Virus record (IMG/VR): IMGVR_UViG_3300010354_000173
Span: 1 to 43,389 of that record
Origin: a virus
Direction: 5' to 3' (one strand)
Length of the DNA: 43,389 nucleotides
Under the pieces are notes generated by a model. That model ran no database searches. It had not been told where the DNA came from and was given only the letters and a program-made list of their open reading frames with translations. Of this stretch, positions 14,214 to 19,304 are shown in pieces (the stretch's first letter is position 1; every line of letters starts with the position of its first letter). Both the position numbers and the translations under genes were made by a program.

Positions 14214-14819
14214 ATGAACGGAAAATTTGAAGATTTTATCGGAGTTTGGGAACGCGCATTACCCCAACCTAACTGTGAACGCATCATCGAAAAGTTTAAG
14301 ATGATGAGAGATCTGAGCTGTATTAATGGAATGGATGGAACGAATCAGTTTCCAGATTCTAATGCAGGTCGAAAGGATTATGCTTATAATCTACAACATC
14401 TTGATGACTTTTGTTATAATGATGATGAGCATACAAGAGATTTACCTGTACTGAATCAGTTTCTTTTACAATGCCTTGAGAGTTATGTAAAAGAATATGG
14501 AGTGATTGACCGCAAGAGATTGTACAGTCATTGTAATAAGGTTCAGCACACTCCTGCTGGCGGTGGTTATCATGTATGGCACGATGAATTAGGAGAAAAG
14601 GCAGAACATTCTGATCGTGTCTTAGTTTGGATGTGTTATCTGAATGAAGAATTTGAAGGTGGAGAAACCGAATTCTTATATCAGAAGAGAAGAGTTAAAC
14701 CAACCACAGGTACAATGTTAATCTGGCCAGCATACTTTACTCATCATCACCGAGGCGGATTGGTTCTCAATGGTGATAAGTATGTTGTAACTGGTTGGTT
14801 TCACCAGAACTATGCATAA
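14214..14819 (+). CDS. Prolyl-4-hydroxylase-like 2OG-Fe(II) oxygenase
   Basis: 201 residues. YHVWHDE (around residues 119-125) carries the first His and acidic ligand, EGGETEF (148-154) is the typical strand turn of P4H-like enzymes, THHHRG (176-181) holds the distal His, and Lys189 in GDKYVVTGWF replaces Arg as 2-oxoglutarate anchor. The order matches cyanophage P4H-like proteins, usually about 200 residues. Predicted reaction: hydroxylation of proline or a related residue with O2 and 2-oxoglutarate. It lies 8 bp behind the Pro-rich collar gene, so a virion protein target is plausible but unproven. Its last 10 bp overlap the end of the endonuclease gene on the other strand. Confidence 0.8.
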   Translation: MNGKFEDFIGVWERALPQPNCERIIEKFKMMRDLSCINGMDGTNQFPDSNAGRKDYAYNLQHLDDFCYNDDEHTRDLPVLNQFLLQCLESYVKEYGVIDRKRLYSHCNKVQHTPAGGGYHVWHDELGEKAEHSDRVLVWMCYLNEEFEGGETEFLYQKRRVKPTTGTMLIWPAYFTHHHRGGLVLNGDKYVVTGWFHQNYA

Positions 14820-15835
14820 CGCCAACGATACCCATAACAACTAATCCATCCATCACCTGCTCTATTCAAACGGTGATTGATGTTACCTGTGGCACTATAA
14901 TCACCTTCACCCTTAATAAAGAATGAAGCCTCGCTAATGCTGTTGAATCTCAACACATTATCGGGGTTATTTACTTCTATGGCAATCACTGCTCTCTTCT
15001 TTTTAGCATTACTAATTGCTGCTGCCTTCCGTGCAGATTCACTACTAAAGGTATTACGCTGTGCAATCTTAAACTCGCCCAACTTAACTTTATGTTCCTG
15101 ATTATCATAGAATAAGTACCAACCATATGCTGTCAGTTTATTATTCACAGGGCTCTTCAATGAAAGATTCACCGAACAATTATTCTTACGATCTCCCGAC
15201 AATTCTTCACAACAATCCGCCTGATTCTTCCATTCCTTATATTCACCAGTCTCTAGGTTATAACCATAAACACCAAAGCGACGATTCACACGACGTATAA
15301 TATCTTTAGGTTTCTCACCCTTATATGCCCATCTGTATCCCATTGCCTGAAAGGTAATACCTTTAATACATGCATTGATTGTACCCTTTGCCTTATAATC
15401 ACCTAAAGTATTCGCAGCAACTCCAGAGGTCTCATAATCACAAACCCATTCACCTTCTAAGGTATAACAACTTACAGGTTTAGAATGAGGATGTCTATTC
15501 CAATCCTTAGGTTTCTTTTTAATACCTTCACCACCTAACGTACAGTTATATCCATTGTTATATGTGTCAAGTTTAGTAATCCAATATGTCTCTCTTTCAT
15601 TGACTATATCATCCTTACATTCTTCTATCACTCTAAACTTAAAGTTCTGAATACCATACTTATTCATTGCTTTTAGTATCGTCATTGAATGAGCAGAGTT
15701 ATTCTCATTTAGATTAGTTAAACTCTTTGCTAACTGTACATGCTGCTTCCATCGATCATAAGGATTAGGTTTGCTAGTCTTACCCACATATTGTTTGTTA
15801 TTGGTGAGGTTTGTAATGGAGTAGATGTGAGACAT
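14810..15835 (-). CDS. GIY-YIG homing endonuclease with NUMOD-type DNA-binding repeats
   Basis: 341 residues on the minus strand, the only clear minus-strand gene in the window. The GIY-YIG nuclease domain fills residues 1-104: IYSITNL and QYVGKT for the two strands, Arg28, catalytic Glu82 in RETYWI, and NNGYNCTLGGEG. The rest holds three intron-endonuclease-type repeats ending GYRWAYKG, YGWYLFYD and GYRWRYA, probably DNA-binding (NUMOD/IENR1-like). Such proteins cut a long asymmetric site in a related phage so that their own gene is copied in. It is free-standing, not inside an intron. It converges with and overlaps the P4H-like gene by 10 bp, and a repeat array lies just upstream. Confidence 0.85.
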   Translation of the reverse strand: MSHIYSITNLTNNKQYVGKTSKPNPYDRWKQHVQLAKSLTNLNENNSAHSMTILKAMNKYGIQNFKFRVIEECKDDIVNERETYWITKLDTYNNGYNCTLGGEGIKKKPKDWNRHPHSKPVSCYTLEGEWVCDYETSGVAANTLGDYKAKGTINACIKGITFQAMGYRWAYKGEKPKDIIRRVNRRFGVYGYNLETGEYKEWKNQADCCEELSGDRKNNCSVNLSLKSPVNNKLTAYGWYLFYDNQEHKVKLGEFKIAQRNTFSSESARKAAAISNAKKKRAVIAIEVNNPDNVLRFNSISEASFFIKGEGDYSATGNINHRLNRAGDGWISCYGYRWRYA

Positions 15836-15891
15836 ATGTATTCGTGTGTTCTGTCTTATATTATGTATTTGCTGAGTTTGATGTTTTATTG

Positions 15892-15908
15892 CTATTGAGA
15901 ATCAATAG
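15892..15908. repeat. Small perfect hairpin
   Basis: CTATTGA-GAA-TCAATAG, a 7-bp stem with a 3-base loop, upstream of the endonuclease gene. It shares the core TTGAGAAT with copies at 15913-15924 and 16561-16572. Confidence 0.5.
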
Positions 15909-16024
15909 TTATTATTGAGAATTAATGTTTGAAAGAGTCATTAAATCCTCAGAGTTCTTGTGATCTAAGCGAGCGTAACATGAAGCGCCGATTTTGTCAA
16001 CCCCCACCCCCAAAAACATAAGGA

Positions 16025-16316
16025 TCTAGTCTAGAATCCCACACAGAATCTCGACGAGACATACACATAATTCTCGACGAGCTCTGAGCATTATGTCAAT
16101 CTCGACTAGACACTTCATAAACTGTCACACATCTCGACGAGACATCATAAATAGTGCTATAATACTCGTGTACACAACAAATCTAGTCGAGAATCATGTA
16201 CGACGATTATGCATACGAATATCTCGTCGAGACCTATGACATGGGCGAGCAAGATGCGCCTGAGTGTAGAGATCTCGACGAGGATTATGCGCGAGATACA
16301 CATGATCTCGACGAGC
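16025..16316. repeat. Array of the palindrome TCTCGWCGAGA
   Basis: About nine copies in 292 bp, each an 11-bp palindrome with an odd central base: exact at 16049, 16132 and, with central T, 16222; last base changed at 16072, 16273 and 16306; variants with TCTAG on one side at 16025, 16100 and 16182. Spacing is irregular (10 to 50 bp between starts). Some copies lie in non-coding DNA, others inside the ORF at 16196, where they read as Asp-Leu-Asp-Glu. CTAGA and CTCGAG variants continue to about 16475. Confidence 0.8.
16120..16163 (+). promoter_or_regulatory. Bipartite promoter inside the palindrome array
   Basis: AACTGTCACA at 16120 precedes TATAAT at 16158 by 38 bp; a TCTCGACGAGA palindrome (16132-16142) lies between, where a -35 box would be. 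Drives the ORF at 16196. Confidence 0.55.
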
Positions 16317-16339
16317 TTGCCTACAAGCATTATGCATGA
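16196..16339 (+). CDS. Small acidic protein, 47 aa
   Basis: ATG at 16196 behind a promoter. The product (MYDDYAYEYLVETYDMGEQD...) is very acidic and Tyr-rich and contains DLDE twice, encoded by copies of the palindrome array. It is unclear whether protein sequence or DNA sites are what is kept. Such acidic small proteins can be DNA mimics, but I see no family. Confidence 0.5.
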   Translation: MYDDYAYEYLVETYDMGEQDAPECRDLDEDYARDTHDLDELAYKHYA

Positions 16340-16345
16340 TATAAT
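16317..16345 (+). promoter_or_regulatory. Sigma70-type promoter
   Basis: TTGCCT (16317-16322), 17 bp, then TATAAT (16340-16345), overlapping the end of the ORF at 16196 and serving the ORF at 16372. A palindrome copy (16306-16316) abuts the -35 box, so a protein bound there would affect it. Confidence 0.5.
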
Positions 16346-16371
16346 GATCTAGAACACACCCACAGACGATC

Positions 16372-16527
16372 ATGTATCTCGCACAGAAACGTAACGTAAC
16401 TATCACGTTAGATATTACGTGTCATGAGGATCTAGACCTAGAGGATATCAATTGGCGTGAAATGCTCAGGCTCGAGCATGATGAAGATATCCATGTTAGC
16501 ATCCGCGAGGCACCTGATATCTGGTAA
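16372..16527 (+). CDS. Small acidic protein, 51 aa
   Basis: MYLAQKRNVTITLDITCHED, then DLDLEDINWREMLRL and a short strand ending DIW. A strand, an acidic loop with a DINWREML helix and a final strand suggest a small folded protein of a type I connect with conserved cyanobacterial and cyanophage hypotheticals. The promoter and the hairpin after its stop make it a self-contained unit. Confidence 0.55.
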   Translation: MYLAQKRNVTITLDITCHEDLDLEDINWREMLRLEHDEDIHVSIREAPDIW

Positions 16528-16533
16528 TTCACA

Positions 16534-16580
16534 AATATTAATATTCTCAATAAACGCCACTTATTGAGAATTCTAATATT
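16534..16580 (+). terminator. Long inverted repeat, possible terminator
   Basis: AATATTAATATTCTCAATAA (16534-16553) pairs with 16561-16580 with two mismatches around a 7-base loop: a 20-bp AT-rich stem. There is no separate T tract, though the arm itself ends in TAATATT. It closes the two-ORF unit before the GC-richer block. Confidence 0.5.
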
Positions 16581-16586
16581 TACTGT

Positions 16587-16604
16587 GACAGTTCTAGAAC
16601 TGTC
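16587..16604. repeat. Perfect 18-bp palindrome
   Basis: GACAGTTCTAGAACTGTC, a perfect palindrome that includes the upstream element of the next promoter. It is the most complete dyad form of that element, with TGTGACAGTT on the left and AACTGTCCAC on the right. Confidence 0.75.
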
Positions 16605-16642
16605 CACTGTATACCCCACTGGGTCTCCTGGTGGGGTATATT
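16598..16642 (+). promoter_or_regulatory. Bipartite promoter, -10 inside a hairpin
   Basis: AACTGTCCAC at 16598 precedes TATATT at 16637 by 39 bp. TATACCCCAC (16610-16619) pairs perfectly with GTGGGGTATA (16631-16640), so most of the -10 box sits in the right arm of a 10-bp stem with an 11-base loop. Confidence 0.6.
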
Positions 16643-16648
16643 ACTCTC

Positions 16649-16825
16649 ATGTTCACAAATTCCTCCGTGAAAGAGTACAGAATTCGTGTTGAAACCAACG
16701 ACGGTTGTTGTACAATTTGGTATGAGAAGTCAAGGGCAAAGAATGCCAGTTCGATTATCTGCGATCGTGTTACAAACCAATTGATGGGTTTGAATCTCAA
16801 ACGTGTGGAAGTTGACGTGATTTAG
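16649..16825 (+). CDS. Hypothetical protein, 58 aa, possibly leaderless
   Basis: The ATG at 16649 follows the -10 box by 6 bases, so the transcript would start on or next to the ATG, with no leader or ribosome binding site. An in-frame GTG at 16631 would precede the transcript. The product reads MFTNSSVKEYRIRVETNDGC, then a Trp/Lys region and a strand ending VEVDVI: a small beta-rich protein. No family recognised. Confidence 0.6.
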   Translation: MFTNSSVKEYRIRVETNDGCCTIWYEKSRAKNASSIICDRVTNQLMGLNLKRVEVDVI

Positions 16826-16832
16826 TATATCA

Positions 16833-16856
16833 TGTGCCACATGTAGAAGTGGCACA
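16833..16856. repeat. Inverted repeat TGTGCCAC-N8-GTGGCACA
   Basis: Perfect 8-bp arms with an 8-base spacer. It contains the upstream element of the next promoter, in the GTGGCACA form, as a full dyad. Confidence 0.75.
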
Positions 16857-16891
16857 GTAAATCACCAAACCCACCTGCACCGTGCTACATT
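16847..16891 (+). promoter_or_regulatory. Bipartite promoter
   Basis: AAGTGGCACA at 16847 precedes TACATT at 16886 by 39 bp. The -10 box departs most from consensus in this group. Drives the gene at 16913. Confidence 0.5.
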
Positions 16892-16912
16892 ACATTTGTT
16901 CCTGAGAAAAGT

Positions 16913-17140
16913 ATGACTTCCACCAACAACATTCGTGAATGGGCAGATCGTCAAAGTGTGCTTGAAGTGTATGCTGAGGTGATCATGGATGGCATGGACA
17001 TGAAGACAATGGAGCAGTTCGTGTTTGATACTCTGTGCCAAAATCTTTCGGAGTATTCGAATGAAGAATTGATCACTGAGATCACTGAATCTTATGGTGA
17101 AGAGTTCTTCACTGAAAACGACCTGGAACTTCCTGCCTGA
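16913..17140 (+). CDS. Acidic helical protein, 75 aa
   Basis: MTSTNNIREWADRQSVLEVY and a sequence rich in Glu and Asp with predicted helices through most of its length; it ends TENDLELPA. No family recognised. 9 bp before the next gene, which is similar in acidity; the two are probably co-transcribed. Confidence 0.65.
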   Translation: MTSTNNIREWADRQSVLEVYAEVIMDGMDMKTMEQFVFDTLCQNLSEYSNEELITEITESYGEEFFTENDLELPA

Positions 17141-17149
17141 GTATAACAA

Positions 17150-17362
17150 ATGCAATTCCAAGTTACTGAAATCGAGTTCGATTTTGATGATGATGCATTT
17201 GATGATCCTGAGGAGTTTTGTTATAGCGATGCAATGGATCTGACTGATGAGATCATCGGATCGATTTGGGAGGCAGTTGATGGTGATGATTTGGTAGAAG
17301 AGATCACCGCAATGGTAGGATGGTGCATCAAAAGTATTGATTACCGTATCATCCTTAAGTAA
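17150..17362 (+). CDS. Very acidic protein, 70 aa
   Basis: Starts 9 bp after the previous gene. The N-terminal half is strikingly acidic (FDFDDDAFDDPEEF), then a helix (TDEIIGSIWEAVDGDDLVEE) and a hydrophobic end. The charge pattern would suit binding to a basic protein or mimicking DNA, but I see no family. Confidence 0.65.
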   Translation: MQFQVTEIEFDFDDDAFDDPEEFCYSDAMDLTDEIIGSIWEAVDGDDLVEEITAMVGWCIKSIDYRIILK

Positions 17363-17396
17363 CACAAACTCATGTGCCAGTTGGCAAAGTGGCACA

Positions 17397-17432
17397 AGAC
17401 CCCTTGATTTTTGCCCGAATCTGTGCCATGCT
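17397..17432 (+). promoter_or_regulatory. Upstream element AAGTGGCACA, -10 unclear
   Basis: AAGTGGCACA at 17397 forms a dyad with TGTGCCA at 17373-17379. No convincing -10 lies at 38-40 bp; CATGCT (17427-17432) is closer and weak. This is the one element copy that breaks the spacing rule. Confidence 0.35.
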
Positions 17433-17438
17433 TAGCGC

Positions 17439-17609
17439 ATGATCAAAACCACTTCAAACCCCTACATCGCTCAAATCTACGCCAAGGGTCGGGACTATGT
17501 GCCCACCCCTGCCAAACTGGGGGAGTTCCCCAAGACCATCCACGGTCGCACTTTTGAGACTGAGGCAGAATACCGCGAGGCGATCGCGGACATGCTCAAC
17601 GGGATGTGA
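17439..17609 (+). CDS. Hypothetical protein, 56 aa
   Basis: ATG at 17439; product MIKTTSNPYIAQIYAKGRDY, then PTPAKLGEFPKTIHG and a helix (ETEAEYREAIADML). The codon use is GC-rich, unlike the structural genes. No family recognised. It is too short for most ORF cutoffs but fits between two element copies. Confidence 0.55.
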   Translation: MIKTTSNPYIAQIYAKGRDYVPTPAKLGEFPKTIHGRTFETEAEYREAIADMLNGM

Positions 17610-17618
17610 CAGTCTCCG

Positions 17619-17663
17619 AACTGTCCACCAATTGCCCCATTGCCCCTCAGGGGGTGCCATACT
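17619..17663 (+). promoter_or_regulatory. Bipartite promoter
   Basis: AACTGTCCAC at 17619 precedes CATACT at 17658 by 39 bp. TGTGACAGT just before it (17606-17614, within the end of the preceding gene) makes an inverted repeat with the element around CTCCG. Confidence 0.55.
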
Positions 17664-17690
17664 ATTCACATCAACCAAAGGGAGTTCCCC

Positions 17691-18005
17691 ATGCGTAAGA
17701 TTGAAAAGCAAATGAATGCCGCCATCACTGCTGGCAAAGATTGGAAATCTGCTAACACTGAAGTGATCGCATGTTCCAACGTTTCGGATGTATTTTTGCA
17801 CGGCAATCTGATCGCCCGAATCGGTGAAACTTGGATCGAACTTTTTGACGGTGGTTGGCAGACTGTCACCACCAAGTCCCGCCTGAATGCTATTCTTGCC
17901 GAGCACGGATTGCCTGGTGAGTTTGTCTTTCAGAAGAACTTTCAGTGGTTTGTGCAACAGGAAGGGGGTGCAATTCCTTTCTTCTCTGGTATGCGTCTTG
18001 CCTGA
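17691..18005 (+). CDS. Hypothetical protein, 104 aa
   Basis: I chose the ATG at 17691 (GGGAG before it) because upstream starts would precede the predicted transcript. MRKIEKQMNAAITAGKDWKS, then strands (VFLHGNLIARIG, TWIELFDGGWQTVTTKSRLN) and a C-terminal aromatic region: a mixed alpha/beta small protein that I link with unnamed cyanophage early proteins. TGATG overlap couples it to the next gene. Confidence 0.65.
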   Translation: MRKIEKQMNAAITAGKDWKSANTEVIACSNVSDVFLHGNLIARIGETWIELFDGGWQTVTTKSRLNAILAEHGLPGEFVFQKNFQWFVQQEGGAIPFFSGMRLA

Positions 18006-18172
18006 TGTTTCACACTCTCACTAAATCCCGTTCCGCAAATTATCACCGCCAAAGTATGCTGAAACTCACCGCCTGCGCTCTGCTCCTGTGGTTGCTTTGG
18101 GAACCGATCCAACCGATCCGTGCTGTGACAGCTGACGCACTGCACACTACCGCCAACCTGATTCACCGCTGA
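18005..18172 (+). CDS. Small membrane protein, 55 aa
   Basis: Starts at TGATG overlap. A basic N-terminus (MFHTLTKSRSANYHRQSM) precedes one hydrophobic stretch (LTACALLLWLLW), so probably a single-span inner-membrane protein with the short basic end inside. Function unknown. Confidence 0.55.
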   Translation: MFHTLTKSRSANYHRQSMLKLTACALLLWLLWEPIQPIRAVTADALHTTANLIHR

Positions 18173-18204
18173 CCCCTTAGAATACTGACAACAGCACCGA
18201 ACCG

Positions 18205-18426
18205 ATGCAACCGCTCAAGATCCGCGACGCTCACCGCATGATCGCCAAAGCAGGAGGCACCATCCACCAGGGGGGCAAGCACAACAAAGTGACCCACCCC
18301 AACCTGACGCAAACTTTCACCCTACCCCATAGGGGTGCAAAGGGTCGCCCGACCCTATCCCCTGGAATGACCGTAGAATTTAACAAATTTCACGCCATGA
18401 TGCTGGCAGTTCGGGACGCTTCCTGA
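18205..18426 (+). CDS. HicA-like toxin-fold protein, 73 aa
   Basis: The pattern RMIAKAGGTIHQGGKHNKVT with His26 and then HPNLTQTFTLPH and LSPGMTVEF follows the HicA mRNA-interferase layout: helix, strand with the catalytic His after a small-residue pair, two further strands and a helix. HicA proteins cut mRNA and are normally paired with HicB. No HicB-like gene is seen beside it, so it may be a solo phage regulator or not toxic at all. TAGAAT upstream (18178) is a possible -10. The next promoter element overlaps its stop. The fold call is moderately sure. Confidence 0.6.
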   Translation: MQPLKIRDAHRMIAKAGGTIHQGGKHNKVTHPNLTQTFTLPHRGAKGRPTLSPGMTVEFNKFHAMMLAVRDAS

Positions 18427-18471
18427 ACTGTCCACCAATCCCCCCAAAGGGGTCCGCTGACCCCTTATAAT
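18426..18471 (+). promoter_or_regulatory. Bipartite promoter with hairpin
   Basis: AACTGTCCAC at 18426, overlapping the preceding stop, precedes TATAAT at 18466 by 40 bp. AAGGGGTC (18447-18454) and GACCCCTT (18459-18466) form a perfect 8-bp stem with a 4-base loop that touches the -10. Confidence 0.65.
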
Positions 18472-18497
18472 ACTTTCAGATCAAACGAACCGACCTT

Positions 18498-18665
18498 ATG
18501 ACCATTGAGCAGGCAGAGCAAATCTGGCAGGACTGCTACAACAGCGCCGACCTCTCCCTCTGGAATCAGTACACCAGCGCCCAGCGTCTGCAGGCAATCG
18601 AAACCCGCGACGCTCATGCCAACGGTGGACAGTGGGGAATCTGGAACATCAGCGACCGCGACTGA
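18498..18665 (+). CDS. Hypothetical protein, 55 aa
   Basis: MTIEQAEQIWQDCYNSADLS, rich in Trp, Gln and Ala, all predicted helix, ending WGIWNISDRD. GC-rich codons. No family recognised. Its leader ends in CGAACCGACCTT before the ATG, the same as that of the next gene. Confidence 0.6.
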   Translation: MTIEQAEQIWQDCYNSADLSLWNQYTSAQRLQAIETRDAHANGGQWGIWNISDRD

Positions 18666-18709
18666 CCCCCAGACCCCTTAGGATACTCTCAAACAAACGA
18701 ACCGACCTT

Positions 18710-18892
18710 ATGGCAATTTTCTCCATGGCATCCGACCTCGCTACCCGTGAGGTGCGCTTTGTGCCCCGTAAGACTGAGACCGCACCCCAGAGCGTCTACG
18801 CTGGTCAGGTGCAGGCGCATGAGGGTTGGTGGTATGCAGGATGCTACGCTGACCGCTACGCTTCGGATGTCGTGCCTGTGACGTTCGACTAA
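18710..18892 (+). CDS. Hypothetical protein, 60 aa
   Basis: ATG at 18710 behind a leader near-identical to that of the previous gene (CGAACCGACCTT); TAGGAT (18679-18684) is a possible -10. MAIFSMASDLATREVRFVPR at the start and HEGWWYAGCYADRYASDVVP later: a compact beta-type protein with aromatic residues. No family recognised. The TAA stop overlaps the next promoter element. Confidence 0.6.
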   Translation: MAIFSMASDLATREVRFVPRKTETAPQSVYAGQVQAHEGWWYAGCYADRYASDVVPVTFD

Positions 18893-18936
18893 GTGGCACA
18901 GGGGTCCCCACAGGGTCCCCTCCCACCCCTTATAAT
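18891..18936 (+). promoter_or_regulatory. Bipartite promoter
   Basis: AAGTGGCACA at 18891, overlapping the preceding stop, precedes TATAAT at 18931 by 40 bp. GGGGTCCCC lies between. The part from 18906 on is identical to the promoter at 19229. Confidence 0.65.
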
Positions 18937-18959
18937 TCTTTCAGATCAAACGAAACGAC

Positions 18960-19229
18960 ATGACCGCAACCCTCAGCACCTACAACGGTTGGGCAACCTA
19001 CGAAACCTGGAATGCTGCCCTCTGGGTTGGCAACGATGAGTTCCTGTACAACACCGCCAAAGCGTGTGTGGAGTTCTGCTCCGATGATGAGACCCCGTGG
19101 GAGAAGTTCGTGCGCTGCATGACTGAGGGGCAGATCGGTCGCCACCTTGGCGGCACCCCTGACGGTGTGGCATGGGATAGCGTCGCCATCGATGCCGATG
19201 AGATGAATGCCATGATGGTCGATCTCTGA
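18960..19229 (+). CDS. YETWN-motif protein, 89 aa
   Basis: MTATLSTYNGWATYETWNAA with NGW...YETWN and LWVGNDEFLYNTA is a pattern found in a family of short phage and plasmid proteins (DUF7249-like in my memory) of unknown function. The rest is acidic with two Cys-containing helices (KACVEFC). GC-rich. It lies between identical 39-bp repeats and so looks like a movable cassette next to the ArdA-like gene. Confidence 0.7.
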   Translation: MTATLSTYNGWATYETWNAALWVGNDEFLYNTAKACVEFCSDDETPWEKFVRCMTEGQIGRHLGGTPDGVAWDSVAIDADEMNAMMVDL

Positions 19230-19274
19230 ACTGTCCACCTGACCCCCACAGGGTCCCCTCCCACCCCTTATAAT
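19229..19274 (+). promoter_or_regulatory. Bipartite promoter
   Basis: AACTGTCCAC at 19229, overlapping the preceding stop, precedes TATAAT at 19269 by 40 bp. Drives the ArdA-like gene. Confidence 0.65.
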
Positions 19275-19304
19275 TCTTTCAGTTCAAACAACCAAACCAA
19301 ACAA

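Larger units (their letters stand above)
15836..16195. other. Non-coding repeat-rich stretch
   Basis: These 360 bp between the endonuclease and the ORF at 16196 hold no gene I can support. They hold two ATTGAGAAT-type repeats (15892-15925), a C-rich patch near 16001-16014, the first part of the TCTCGWCGAGA array and the promoter at 16120-16163. The endonuclease promoter should also lie here on the minus strand, but I could not assign it. Confidence 0.6.
15913..16572. repeat. Direct repeat TTATTGAGAATT flanking the array
   Basis: The 12-bp sequence TTATTGAGAATT occurs at about 15913-15924 and at 16561-16572. The two copies bracket the TCTCGWCGAGA array and both small ORFs. They could be the scars of an insertion, or simply part of two hairpins. 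Confidence 0.4.
18906..19282 (+). repeat. 39-bp direct repeats bracketing one gene
   Basis: Positions 18906-18944 and 19244-19282 are identical over 39 bp, covering the end of the spacer, the -10 box and the start of the leader. They flank the gene at 18960, so homologous recombination between them would delete it or duplicate it as a unit. Confidence 0.85.

Noticed and set aside
15836-16195. tRNA or small RNA gene
   Set aside because: No tRNA-like arm pattern or T-loop sequence was found here or in any other intergenic stretch.
16025-16316. Possible CRISPR array
   Set aside because: The repeat is only 11 bp, spacing is irregular, spacers are not uniform and there is no leader or cas gene.
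16862-17395. Minus-strand ORF of 177 codons
   Set aside because: Covers two small plus-strand genes that have a promoter and regular spacing; an antisense shadow.
16120-19274. Reading the recurrent element as a host CRP or NtcA site
   Set aside because: The spacing between half-sites does not fit TGTGA-N6-TCACA or GTA-N8-TAC, so neither known regulator explains it.
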